Positions 51,491 through 59,703 of a stretch of 64,000 nucleotides of DNA are shown piece after piece (positions within the stretch are counted from its first letter, which is position 1; the number at the start of each line of letters is the position of its first letter). Origin of the DNA: Oceanospirillaceae bacterium (GTDB lineage: Bacteria > Pseudomonadota > Gammaproteobacteria > Pseudomonadales > Oceanobacteraceae). Made by a program: the position numbers and the translations under genes. Under the pieces are notes generated by a model, which was given only the letters and a program-made list of their open reading frames with translations, was not told the DNA's origin and did not search any database. The DNA lies in contig JACKOM010000010.1 of NCBI GenBank assembly GCA_024234265.1, positions 24,009 through 88,008 of the forward strand. The letters run 5' to 3'.

Positions 51491-52393
51491 GTGCCGTTCA
51501 CTCTGATTCCCTGGCAGCATGCCGTTGATAATGCCCTGATTATCCGTGGCCACCACACCCCCTTCAGCGGTAAACCCATAGTGCATTTCCTGCATGGTAA
51601 CGGCTTTTGTGGCCTGACCTACCTGCCGTTTTTAGAAGCCTTAGCGGCGGATTTTGACCTCATCATCAGCGATATGCCGGGCCACGGGGATTCCGGCAGT
51701 GAATCGCCTTTTATGGGCTGGAACCGCACCGCGCGGGTGATGGCCGGTGTGCTCAAACAGCAGATGGCGCAACTGGGGGATGTACCTGTATACCTGCTCG
51801 GCCACAGCTACGGTGGGGTGGTCAGCGCCCTGATGGTGAAACATTTACCTGCGGTGCGCGGCCTCGTCATGCTCGACCCGGTATTATTCCCGCCGGGCAT
51901 GCTCAGTGTGATGGCGGTGGGCGATACCCTTGGCCTGTTAAAAAATGCCCCCCTTGCCAAAGGTGCGCGGGCGCGGCGCAAACACTGGGCGAGCCGCCGT
52001 GAAGCCTATGGTGCTTTACATAACCGTGGCATGTTCCGCGGCTGGAGTACCGAGAGTTTTGCGGCCCATATCCAGCATGGCCTGCGGGACCAGGCCGACG
52101 GTGTCACCCTCAAATGCAGCCCCGAGCGTGAAGCGCAGATTTTCTCCAGTTATCCGCGTAAGTTATGGGCTTCGCTGGCCAATGTGCATGTACCTATGGT
52201 GCTGTTTGAAGCGCAAAAATCTTTCCCGTTTATCGCTAAATCCAGTGCACGCCTTGCGGTGCTCAACCATCGTCTGACCATCCACAAGGTGGCCGGCGGG
52301 CACTGTTTTATGCAGGAAAACCCTGAACAAAGTGCCCGTCAGGTGGCTGCGGCCCTGCAAGCCCTGGAGTTTAACCATGCAAATCTGGGTTGA
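51491..52393 (+). CDS. Alpha/beta hydrolase
   Basis: A 300-residue alpha/beta-hydrolase. The oxyanion loop is FLHGNGFCGLTY, the nucleophile elbow is LLGHSYGGVVSAL, and the catalytic His lies in VAGGHCFMQENPEQ. Substrate unknown. It begins with GTG, preceded by GGGAG at a six-base spacing. It is co-transcribed with nit upstream and overlaps yaiI by 17 bases. Confidence 0.85.
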   Translation: MPFTLIPWQHAVDNALIIRGHHTPFSGKPIVHFLHGNGFCGLTYLPFLEALAADFDLIISDMPGHGDSGSESPFMGWNRTARVMAGVLKQQMAQLGDVPVYLLGHSYGGVVSALMVKHLPAVRGLVMLDPVLFPPGMLSVMAVGDTLGLLKNAPLAKGARARRKHWASRREAYGALHNRGMFRGWSTESFAAHIQHGLRDQADGVTLKCSPEREAQIFSSYPRKLWASLANVHVPMVLFEAQKSFPFIAKSSARLAVLNHRLTIHKVAGGHCFMQENPEQSARQVAAALQALEFNHANLG

Positions 52394-52832
52394 TGCAGAT
52401 GCCTTCCCGGCGGCAATCCGCGATATCGTTTACCGCGCGGCTATGTCCCGTCAGGTCAGCACCACCTTAGTGGCCAACCAGTTTATCCGCACGCCACCAT
52501 CGCCGTTTCTGAACAGCGTGGTGGTGAGCAGCGGCGCGGACATGGCCGATGATTACATTGCCGAAAAAGCCGCCGCCGGGGATTTAGTCATCACCCAGGA
52601 TATTCCCCTCGCGGCGCGGGTTATCGAAAACGGGGCCCATGTGGTCAACCCCCACGGCCAGGAGCTGACCCGCAATAACATCGGCCAGCAGTTATCCCTG
52701 CGCAATTTTATGAGTGATTTACGCAGTGCCGGCACTGTGACCGGCGGGCCGGCAGCCTACTCTGACAAGGACAAACAAACCTTTGCTAATGCCCTTGATC
52801 GTTTTATTACCAAACATAAAAAACCAGCATAA
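52377..52832 (+). CDS. yaiI: YaiI/YqxD family protein (DUF188)
   Basis: A 151-residue protein (E. coli YaiI 152) with IWVDADAFPAAIRDIVYRAA, VVVSSGADMADDYIAEKA, DLVITQDIPLAARVI and NFMSDLRSAG, the family's conserved blocks. The acidic pattern is that of a PIN-like nuclease fold, but activity is unproven. GGAG precedes the ATG at 52377, inside the end of the hydrolase gene. It is probably the last gene of the mre operon. Confidence 0.92.
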   Translation: MQIWVDADAFPAAIRDIVYRAAMSRQVSTTLVANQFIRTPPSPFLNSVVVSSGADMADDYIAEKAAAGDLVITQDIPLAARVIENGAHVVNPHGQELTRNNIGQQLSLRNFMSDLRSAGTVTGGPAAYSDKDKQTFANALDRFITKHKKPA

Positions 52833-52891
52833 ATACGTCAGCAGCCTATGCTGATAAAACCCAGTGTTAACAGGTGTGGAAGGGGATAAAA

Positions 52892-53449
52892 GTGCGTTAT
52901 GGATTGTGCATACTGGCGTTATTGATCAGCCCTGTGTGGGCTGGCGAATACAATACGCGCATCGACACCTACATCAAAACCCTGCAGCAGGTCGCCCGTG
53001 AACCTGTGTTAACCCGGACCCTGATGAATGCCAGCCATGAGTGCCAGTCCCTGATTGGAATTCTCGCCATTGAAAAACAATGGGCAGAGCTTTCTGCTCA
53101 TGAGCGTCAGATCATGGTGTCGGAAAACCAGCTCGGTTACCGCTTCCGTGATTTGATCGCTGAGCCGGATACCGATTTTGTGGAATTTATCCTCAGCAGC
53201 GAACAGGGTGAAACCGTCGCCGCCTGGCCTGCTCCTTCCGATTATTGGCAAGGTGATGAAACCAAATTTATTCAGCCTGCCATGCAACGTAAACCCGTGG
53301 TTGAACGTTTTGACTGGGATGAAAGCAGTTCGTCCGTATCCCTGCATATTTCGGTGCCGGTGTTTGGCCAGCAAGGCCTGGTGATCGGTGTGTTAACCGC
53401 CGGTATTGAAGTGGATATCGCCAGCCTCAAAGATCTGCAAATTCCCTGA
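52892..53449 (+). CDS. Periplasmic PDC/Cache-like sensor protein
   Basis: A 185-residue precursor with signal peptide (RYGLCILALLISPVWAG) and no other membrane helix. The region ASHECQSLIGILAIEKQWAE through VSLHISVPVFGQQGLVIGVLTAGIEVD resembles a single PDC (PhoQ-DcuS-CitA) sensing domain, normally found fused to kinases or chemoreceptors. The GTG at 52892 with AAGGGG six bases upstream is preferred to the GTG at 52874. It precedes the chemoreceptor by 68 bases, so it may be a free periplasmic ligand-binding partner. Confidence 0.65.
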   Translation: MRYGLCILALLISPVWAGEYNTRIDTYIKTLQQVAREPVLTRTLMNASHECQSLIGILAIEKQWAELSAHERQIMVSENQLGYRFRDLIAEPDTDFVEFILSSEQGETVAAWPAPSDYWQGDETKFIQPAMQRKPVVERFDWDESSSSVSLHISVPVFGQQGLVIGVLTAGIEVDIASLKDLQIP

Positions 53450-53517
53450 CCCATTATCCCTTGCCGCTCGCCATGCCTGACCTATGCTTAACCGGAAGTA
53501 TTCATGCCGGAGGTTGT

Positions 53518-55146
53518 ATGAATTGGTCGGAATTAGGTTTACGCCAGAAACTCATGTTACCCATAGCTGTGATCGGTACCCTGCTGGTGCTGTTATCGGC
53601 GATTCAGATTTCATCCCTGCAAACCATCACCAGTGAATATGGCCACGTCAACGAGCAATACATGCCCGCCGTGGAGCTGGTGCTGAATGCCGACCGTGAC
53701 CTGTACCAGGCGCAAATCGCCGAGCGCAGCATCGCCCTTGGCCAGCACAGCGACAAATTCCGCAGCATGCACAGTGATAACCTGCAGCAGGTGGAAGACC
53801 GCTTGAAAAAAGTACTTAACCTGGACGTGGGCGCAGCCAACCACAATCAGGTTAAAAATTTCCTGGATGCTTTTGATCGCTGGCGCAGCCAATCCACCGA
53901 TTTAGTACATAAATCCCTTTCGGGGGAATACAGCGTGGAAAGCGCCGCCGCCATGAGCATGGGGCCACTGGATAAACAATTTGAAGAAGTGCGTGATGTG
54001 CTCGATGTGCTCGGTGAAACCCTTGGTAAAGATGCTGCCGCCCTGCAGGTGGATGCGGTAGGCACCCGTAACAATGCACTGAGTATATTGCTGGTGCTGG
54101 TCAGCCTCGCGATTTTGGTGATTATCAGCGTCGCCATTTTCTTCCCGCGCCTGATTGTGCGCCCGGTGAATGAACTCTCCCGCGTATTGGATGAACTGGC
54201 CGATGGCCGCGGTGATTTAAGCAAACGTATGCCCAATGTGGGCGGCGATGAAATAGGCCGCCTCGGCAGCAGTTTTAACCGCTTCCTCACCGGTATGCAG
54301 CAGATGATCGGCAGTATTCAGCAAGTGGCCAGTGGTATTAATGGCGCTACCCAACAACTGCATGAAAGCGCCAAGGACAGTGAAATTATCAGCTCGGATT
54401 ACGCAAAATCCATGGAGCTGGTATCCACCGCCAACCATGAAATGGGCCTCGCGATTCAGGAGGTTTCCGCCAATACGCAACAGGTTTCCGAAGCGGCAAA
54501 AAGCTCTGATCAGGTGGCTAAAGATGTGGCTGCCCAGTTCCGTCAGGCCGTGAGTGAAATACAGGCCCTGGCAGCGAGTGTGAATAACTCAGGTGATGTA
54601 ATTGCCGAACTGGAAGCCGAGACCACCAGCATTGCCTCGGTGCTGGATGTAATTAAAGGCATTGCCGAGCAAACCAACCTGCTGGCCTTAAACGCTGCCA
54701 TCGAAGCGGCCCGCGCCGGTGAACAGGGGCGTGGTTTTGCCGTGGTGGCCGATGAAGTACGCACCCTCGCCAGTAAAACCCAGCAATCCACCGGCGATAT
54801 TAACGTAATGATTGAACGCCTGCGTGCCGGGGTAGGGCGTGCGGTCAGCAGCATGAAAGACGGGCAGAGCAAAGCGGACCGCACGGTTGAATATGCCGAG
54901 CAATCCGAAGCCAATATCAAAAAGATTTCCGCCGCACTGGTGGATATCAGCGACCGTATTTTACAAATTGCCTCCGCCATTGAAGAGCAAACCTCAGTCA
55001 TTGATGAAATTAACCAGAACCTCAACGGCGTTAATGAATTAAGCCAGCGCGCTATGCGCAGTGCGGGCAACATTGGTAATGCCGTGGCCGGCCTGAAAGG
55101 TGAAGCGGAAAATCTGCGTCAGCAGACGGGGCATTTCCGGGTGTAG
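53518..55146 (+). CDS. Methyl-accepting chemotaxis protein
   Basis: A 542-residue chemoreceptor. Membrane helix 1 (LMLPIAVIGTLLVLLSA), a periplasmic four-helix-bundle sensor (about residues 35-190), membrane helix 2, a HAMP domain (PVNELSRVLDELADGRGDLS) and the signalling hairpin with NLLALNAAIEAARAGEQGRG. There is no CheR-binding pentapeptide at the end. GGAGG four bases before the ATG at 53518 fixes the start. No che genes are adjacent. Confidence 0.92.
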   Translation: MNWSELGLRQKLMLPIAVIGTLLVLLSAIQISSLQTITSEYGHVNEQYMPAVELVLNADRDLYQAQIAERSIALGQHSDKFRSMHSDNLQQVEDRLKKVLNLDVGAANHNQVKNFLDAFDRWRSQSTDLVHKSLSGEYSVESAAAMSMGPLDKQFEEVRDVLDVLGETLGKDAAALQVDAVGTRNNALSILLVLVSLAILVIISVAIFFPRLIVRPVNELSRVLDELADGRGDLSKRMPNVGGDEIGRLGSSFNRFLTGMQQMIGSIQQVASGINGATQQLHESAKDSEIISSDYAKSMELVSTANHEMGLAIQEVSANTQQVSEAAKSSDQVAKDVAAQFRQAVSEIQALAASVNNSGDVIAELEAETTSIASVLDVIKGIAEQTNLLALNAAIEAARAGEQGRGFAVVADEVRTLASKTQQSTGDINVMIERLRAGVGRAVSSMKDGQSKADRTVEYAEQSEANIKKISAALVDISDRILQIASAIEEQTSVIDEINQNLNGVNELSQRAMRSAGNIGNAVAGLKGEAENLRQQTGHFRV

Positions 55147-55256
55147 TGCTGGAAGCTTGAAGCCTGAAGCTTGAAGCAAAGTTAAAAGCAGACAGCCGAA
55201 AGCATAGTAAAAAGCATAGAGCCGGAAGCTTGAAGTCAGAAGCAAAGCCGAAAATC
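55147..55256 (+). repeat. GAAGCTTGAAGC-type repeat tract 3' of the chemoreceptor gene
   Basis: Degenerate tandem units based on GGAAGCTTGAAG begin one base after the mcp stop and run up to a terminator. The inverted counterpart lies at 55857-55903, next to the deaD stop. Confidence 0.75.
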
Positions 55257-55293
55257 AAAAGCCCTGAATATGTTAAATATTCAGGGCTTTTTT
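55257..55293 (+). terminator. Terminator after the chemoreceptor gene
   Basis: AAAAGCCCTGAATA and TATTCAGGGCTTTT form a 14-bp stem with a 7-base loop and a T run. The stem is nearly the same as that of the deaD terminator at 55814. Confidence 0.9.
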
Positions 55294-55333
55294 ATTGAGG
55301 GTAAATACAAGGATTTTAGGAGGAGTATTTGTT

Positions 55334-55675
55334 TTATTTACCTGTTACCAATTTATCGAAGCCATGCAGAAGCTTTACAAGATTAAGCGCTTCCTCTATG
55401 CAGCTATGGTAATCGTATTCACGCATTGCCATTATCCCAACTTGACTTGCGTTAGGGTACTTGCCTGTCAGTGTCGCTTCGCGCGCATTTTCCAAAAACA
55501 CGCATTGAAGCCATAACTCGAAAGTATGTGCTTTTAAATAGTTATCAACGTTGATCAATGGAGGATTATCAGACCAGAAACCAATTTTTTTCATTTCGGC
55601 TTCAATTTCGTCGAGCGCCAATAAGACTTTTTTATCTTTCTCGGACTGTTTTCTAAAATTATTTTTGTTGTCCAT
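55334..55675 (-). CDS. YqcC-family protein (DUF446)
   Basis: A 113-residue soluble helical protein. IEAEMKKIGFWSDNPP and AHTFELWLQCVFLENARE match the pattern of E. coli YqcC (LLREHQHWRNDEP, LEWLQWVLIPR), a family of unknown function. The usual neighbour truC is absent. Its base composition is clearly more AT-rich than its neighbours, and it sits inside an inverted arrangement of repeats and terminators, so recent insertion is possible. Confidence 0.65.
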   Translation of the reverse strand: MDNKNNFRKQSEKDKKVLLALDEIEAEMKKIGFWSDNPPLINVDNYLKAHTFELWLQCVFLENAREATLTGKYPNASQVGIMAMREYDYHSCIEEALNLVKLLHGFDKLVTGK

Positions 55676-55813
55676 GACTTATTACACTAACAGTTTATTC
55701 ATGTGTTTTTTGTAATGCGCTGATTGAACACTGGCATTAAGTTGTGTTTTTCAGCTGCTCACCCTGCCAGTGCTGTTATATCCGCGCAATGCCGCCTAAA
55801 AATCTGCACAAAT

Positions 55814-55851
55814 AAAAAAGCCCTGAATGGGTTTTCCATTCAGGGCTTTTG
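55814..55851 (-). terminator. Terminator after deaD
   Basis: AAAAAAGCCCTGAATGG and CCATTCAGGGCTTTT pair around a short loop; the T run is on the minus strand. It lies 53 bases beyond the deaD stop. Confidence 0.88.
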
Positions 55852-55856
55852 CTTTT

Positions 55857-55903
55857 CTGCTTGCTTCAAGCTTCAGACTTCAAGCTTTCAGCTTCCAGCT
55901 CTA
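55857..55903 (-). repeat. GAAGCTTGAAGC-type repeat tract 3' of deaD
   Basis: On the minus strand this reads GCTGGAAGCTGAAAGCTTGA and continues with AGTCTGAAGCTTGAAGCAAG, almost the sequence found after the mcp gene at 55148. It lies between the deaD stop and its terminator. Confidence 0.75.
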
Positions 55904-57784
55904 TCAAGAGTGACGGCGGGTTTTACCTTCACCGCGGAACTCTTTACGCGCGCCTTCACGCTGACCATCGGTACGTGGACGGTCATTACGGAAGTTACGG
56001 CTGTCACCACGTGGTGCATCACCACGGCCACCTTCACGGGGGGCACGGGCAGGGCGGTCACTGCGCTCGCTGTATTTGCTGCGCATCGGCGGCTCAGAGC
56101 CTGCTTCGTATTTGCTCAGGTTCATGGCGCGGCCACAGACCTGTACACGTTGCAGGGTGGCTAATACGTCAGCAGGGATACCGGCAGGCAGGTATACGGT
56201 ACTGAAGGTATCCTGAATGCTGATGTTGCCAATGTATTTGCTGTCCAGGTTGGCTTCGTTGGCGATGGCGCCCACGATATTGCCTGGTTTTACACCGTGG
56301 TTACGGCCCACATCCAGGCGGAATGCCTGCATATCGCTGTCGGGCATACGCTCGCGGGGTTCACGGCGTGGGCGTTCTTCACGGCTGCCACGCTCATCAC
56401 GGCTGCGGCTGTCACGATCTTCACGGCGTGGACGTTCTTCGCGCTCTGGGCGGGCTTCACGTTCTTCCAGTTGCATGCTGCGGTTGCCCTGGTACAGGCA
56501 GGCCATAGCAGCAGCCACTTTGGACCATTCCCACTCGGTTTCTTTCTGGAACTCGCTGAAGAGTTCAGTGAAATAGGCCAGGGATGGGTTTTCGGTCTGG
56601 GCCAGAATCTGTGCTTTGAATTTTTCGCGGCGTTTGGCGTTCACTTCTTTTGCGGTTGGAATCACTAAGGGTTCCATGCGCTGTTTAGTGGCGCGTTCGA
56701 TGGTGGCCAGCATGCGGGTTTCGCGTGGGGCCACAAACAGGATTGCTTCACCGGTACGGCCAGCACGGCCGGTACGGCCGATACGGTGTACGTAGGCTTC
56801 GGTGTCGTAGGGAATGTCGAAGTTCACTACGTGGCTGATCTGTTCAACGTCCAGACCACGGGCGGCTACGTCGGTGGCCAGTACGATGCGGGTCTGGCCA
56901 TTTTTCAGGCGGGTTACCACTCGTTCACGCATTGGCTGGGACATATCGCCGTGCAGGGCTTCGGCGGCGATACCGCGGTTAGCCAGTTGTTCGCAGATGT
57001 CGACGGCGCTGTTTTTGGTGCGCACGAAGATCATCATGGCGCTGAAGTCCATCACTTCGATCAGACGGGACAGGGCTTCAACTTTGTTCATGCCTTTCAT
57101 CACCCAGAATTTCTGGGTGATGGTGCTGGCGGTAGAGGTTTTGGATTCGATTTTCACTTCTACCGGATTGCTCAGGTAGGACTGGGCCAGCTCACGGATT
57201 TTGTGTGGCATGGTCGCAGAGAACAGGGCGATCTGGCGGCTGGATGGGGTGTGGGAAAGTACCCACTCCACGTCATCGATAAAGCCCATGCGTAACATTT
57301 CGTCCGCTTCGTCCAGTACCAGACCACGTAAATCGCTCAGGTCCAGGGTGCCACGGCGCATGTGGTCCATAACACGGCCAGGGGTACCGACTACCCACTG
57401 GGCGCCACGTTTAAGTTCACGCAGTTGTGGGGTGAAATCCTGGCCGCCCACTAAGGTTGCCACGGATACACCACCTAAGTGGCGGGCATACTGCTGGCAG
57501 GCTTCAGCAACTTGCTGGGCCAGTTCACGGGTCGGTGCTAACACCAGTACCTGCGGACGGTTGTTGTTTAATTGGGTGCGGGCTAACAGTGGCAGAGCGA
57601 AGGCAGCGGTTTTACCGGTGCCGGTTTGAGCCATACCAATCATATCCTTGCCTTCTAACAGGGCAGGAATACTGGCAACTTGAATTGGGGATGGCTGTTC
57701 GTAGCCCATGTCTTCGATGGCGCGCAAAAGAGCGACAGGTAATCCCAGGCTGGCGAAACCTGTAGCGTTGGCGTCTTGGGTCAT
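55904..57784 (-). CDS. deaD: ATP-dependent RNA helicase DeaD (CsdA)
   Basis: A 626-residue DEAD-box helicase (E. coli DeaD 629). Q motif and GYEQPSPIQ, Walker A MAQTGTGKT, DEAD box VLDEADEML, SAT, then HRIGRTGRAGRTG. A DbpA-type RNA-binding domain follows (FRLDVGRNHGVKPGNIVGAI). Linker and tail are Arg/Glu/Gly-rich, including REERPRRE and RGDAPRGDSRN. It remodels RNA in ribosome assembly and mRNA decay at low temperature. A ~330-base upstream region may include a long 5' leader. Confidence 0.95.
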   Translation of the reverse strand: MTQDANATGFASLGLPVALLRAIEDMGYEQPSPIQVASIPALLEGKDMIGMAQTGTGKTAAFALPLLARTQLNNNRPQVLVLAPTRELAQQVAEACQQYARHLGGVSVATLVGGQDFTPQLRELKRGAQWVVGTPGRVMDHMRRGTLDLSDLRGLVLDEADEMLRMGFIDDVEWVLSHTPSSRQIALFSATMPHKIRELAQSYLSNPVEVKIESKTSTASTITQKFWVMKGMNKVEALSRLIEVMDFSAMMIFVRTKNSAVDICEQLANRGIAAEALHGDMSQPMRERVVTRLKNGQTRIVLATDVAARGLDVEQISHVVNFDIPYDTEAYVHRIGRTGRAGRTGEAILFVAPRETRMLATIERATKQRMEPLVIPTAKEVNAKRREKFKAQILAQTENPSLAYFTELFSEFQKETEWEWSKVAAAMACLYQGNRSMQLEEREARPEREERPRREDRDSRSRDERGSREERPRREPRERMPDSDMQAFRLDVGRNHGVKPGNIVGAIANEANLDSKYIGNISIQDTFSTVYLPAGIPADVLATLQRVQVCGRAMNLSKYEAGSEPPMRSKYSERSDRPARAPREGGRGDAPRGDSRNFRNDRPRTDGQREGARKEFRGEGKTRRHS

Positions 57785-58112
57785 ATTTTTACTTTCTCAG
57801 CAGGCGGGGAAGCTCAGATTAGTTTCCACCGGTTAAAAACGGGCCGCATTGTACGCGATTTTAACTGGCCTTTCCTGCCTTATTCGCGGTTAGTGCGCTA
57901 TGCCCATACGTCTCTGAACACTGGCCGTTGCAGCTCGTTTGTTCAGGGGGGCGCATTATGCAGGGTAATGGTTAAAAAATAAACAGGTATTTGGCCTAAA
58001 CTGTCTTTTTTGGTTCAAATGTACAAATTGGTTATAAGTCAGCCAGTCTCACCCCCTAGCGTCGCCAAGGCCAAGTGGTATACTGCCGCGCACTTTTTTT
58101 GGGAGCAAACAT
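57785..58112. other. Divergent promoter region between deaD and ppnP
   Basis: No gene is present. The ppnP promoter motif lies at 58076. On the minus strand CATAAT near 57954 could be the -10 of deaD but lacks a convincing -35. That would give deaD a leader of roughly 160 bases. Confidence 0.4.
58076..58084 (+). promoter_or_regulatory. Extended -10 promoter of ppnP
   Basis: TGGTATACT, 28 bases before the ppnP start codon, in the context AGTGGTATACTGCCGCGCACTT shared with the DUF3622 promoter at 18263. Confidence 0.55.
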
Positions 58113-58394
58113 ATGTTCAAAGTTAACGAATACTTCGACGGTAAAGTGAAATCCATCGGTTTCCAGACCGCTACCCTGCCTGCCACAGTGGGTGTGATGG
58201 CAATCGGTGAATACGAGTTTGGCACCAGCCAGAAAGAAGTGATGACTGTGGTGAGCGGTGCTTTAACCGTGAAACTGCCAGGCAGCGATGCATGGGTGAC
58301 GTTTACCCAGGGTCAGAGCTTTGAAGTACCTGCCAACGCTAAATTCCAGTTACAGGTAGCGGTCGAAACTGCTTACCTGTGCACTTACGAATAA
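58113..58394 (+). CDS. ppnP: Pyrimidine/purine nucleoside phosphorylase PpnP
   Basis: A 93-residue single-domain cupin (E. coli PpnP/YaiE 94). VNEYFDGKVKSIGF, ATVGVMAIGEYEFGTSQKE, MTVVSGALTVKLPGS and FEVPANAKFQLQV match throughout. PpnP phosphorolyses several nucleosides to base plus ribose-1-phosphate. GGGAG precedes the ATG. Single gene with its own promoter and terminator. Confidence 0.95.
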   Translation: MFKVNEYFDGKVKSIGFQTATLPATVGVMAIGEYEFGTSQKEVMTVVSGALTVKLPGSDAWVTFTQGQSFEVPANAKFQLQVAVETAYLCTYE

Positions 58395-58440
58395 GTGACA
58401 GTCACAGGCTGGGCCGGATTTAATCCGCTTCAGCAACCAT

Positions 58441-58471
58441 AAAAAAACGGGAGCCATGCTCCCGTTTTTTT
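58441..58471. terminator. Bidirectional terminator after ppnP
   Basis: AAAAAAACGGGAGC and GCTCCCGTTTTTTT form a perfect 14-bp stem around CAT. It also faces the convergent gene at 58484. Confidence 0.92.
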
Positions 58472-58483
58472 ATGGCTTTACAA

Positions 58484-58876
58484 TTACTTAATAAAGAGTC
58501 TGTTTTTAAGGATGTCTGTTTTTATTATGTAGTGCGCGTCTTTATATATAGAAAAACCTAATTTTTCAGCGAATAAAGCTGAGTTATCCGTAGTATTTTC
58601 AATTCCAATGTGCATGTAATCTGGCGCGATTTTTAATATAAATTTTAAAAGTTCAGTGCAGTGTCCTTTTCTCGTTTCATAGAACCCTATTCTTGCAATG
58701 GTAATTGTGTTTTGTGGCCAAAAGTATTTGCAAGGAGTTAATCGGATATATAACTGGAATCTTTTTGTAGTTGCAGCGATGTTTTTTTGTGGTGTTACAT
58801 AAGCGTAATTTCGTTTGTATTTAAATCTATCAGTTAAAAAAATATTCAATTCTTCGCAAAATAACTGAAAGTCCAT
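58484..58876 (-). CDS. GNAT-like protein, AT-rich
   Basis: A 130-residue protein. The segment TITIARIGFYETRKGHCTEL followed by YMHIGIENTTDNSALFAEKLGF fits the acetyl-CoA-binding and motif B parts of a GNAT acetyltransferase, but the usual glycine loop is not clear. The coding sequence is distinctly AT-rich compared with its neighbours, suggesting transfer from elsewhere. AAGGA six bases before the ATG at 58876 selects this start. Function not assigned. Confidence 0.55.
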   Translation of the reverse strand: MDFQLFCEELNIFLTDRFKYKRNYAYVTPQKNIAATTKRFQLYIRLTPCKYFWPQNTITIARIGFYETRKGHCTELLKFILKIAPDYMHIGIENTTDNSALFAEKLGFSIYKDAHYIIKTDILKNRLFIK

Positions 58877-58885
58877 TTCCATTCC

Positions 58886-59668
58886 TTAAAAAACATATGC
58901 GGCCATAATGCCCGCCAGTATATTTTCCCCTTCTTTATGCAGTGGGCTGTCTGCAAATATCGCGTCGTCGGTGTTGATATAGCGCAGCGCTCCGGCCAGC
59001 ACATAGTGGCGCCACTGTAATACCGTGCTGTAACTGAGTTGCCAGCCGGCAAAACCACCCTGGGCTGTATAGGCCGGGCGGCTGGCGGTGGCATCGTCAC
59101 TTTTTACGCCATAAAGATAAGCATGGTAATCCGCACTGGCAGCGAGGGCTCCGAGGGTGATTTGCGGGCGCACCGTCAGGCCGTGGAAGGGGTAAAACCT
59201 GCGCCAGCGCACCTTAGGTTCAAAGGTAAAGCCCCGCCATTGTGCGCTGCTCAAATCGCTGGAGGCGGCCACGCGCAGGGGGGCATCTAACAACAGGGCA
59301 TTATCCGCCGCCCAGTTGCCGAGCCAGTAATATTGCAGGGAAGGGCCGATTTCACCTATCCAGTCCAGGTCATCCATGCCCCGGCGTGCGCGGTTTTTAT
59401 CGCTGTCCACGGGTATGGAACCACCAAGGCTCAGTTCGCTGGCCACGGGACCCTGTTCAAAAAATTTGGTTTGAATCAGGTTGCGGTCCACGGTGAGATT
59501 TTCGCTGGTATAGCGGAAATAGGGGGTGGGCAGAATCAGGGTTTGGTATTCATCCGAGCCAACATAATCCGGAAACACCACGGCCGAAACCCCGCCGCCC
59601 CATTCCAGATCGGCACTGGCATTGATAGCCGGTAATAACAGCACAAATATCCACAGAATTTTTTGCAT
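58886..59668 (-). CDS. MipA/OmpV family outer-membrane protein
   Basis: A 260-residue precursor with signal peptide (QKILWIFVLLLPAINASA) and a beta-barrel that opens with WGGGVSAVVFPDYVGSDEYQ and ends in the aromatic residue of MAAYVF, as usual for OmpV/MipA proteins. In some species these act as scaffolds for wall enzymes; here the role is unknown. GGGAGG six bases before the ATG at 59668 rules out the frame from 59701. The AT-rich GNAT-like gene begins nine bases after its stop. Confidence 0.87.
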   Translation of the reverse strand: MQKILWIFVLLLPAINASADLEWGGGVSAVVFPDYVGSDEYQTLILPTPYFRYTSENLTVDRNLIQTKFFEQGPVASELSLGGSIPVDSDKNRARRGMDDLDWIGEIGPSLQYYWLGNWAADNALLLDAPLRVAASSDLSSAQWRGFTFEPKVRWRRFYPFHGLTVRPQITLGALAASADYHAYLYGVKSDDATASRPAYTAQGGFAGWQLSYSTVLQWRHYVLAGALRYINTDDAIFADSPLHKEGENILAGIMAAYVF

Positions 59669-59703
59669 GGCGGCCCTCCCCCGGGTCGCACTATCTTGCA
59701 TCT

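Noticed and set aside
55147..55256. Possible CRISPR array (GAAGCTTGAAGC units)
   Set aside because: Units are degenerate, lack constant-length spacers, and no cas genes are near.
55904..57765. Several long plus-strand frames antisense to deaD
   Set aside because: They mirror the Arg/Gly-rich and GC-biased codons of deaD and show no start signals or homology.
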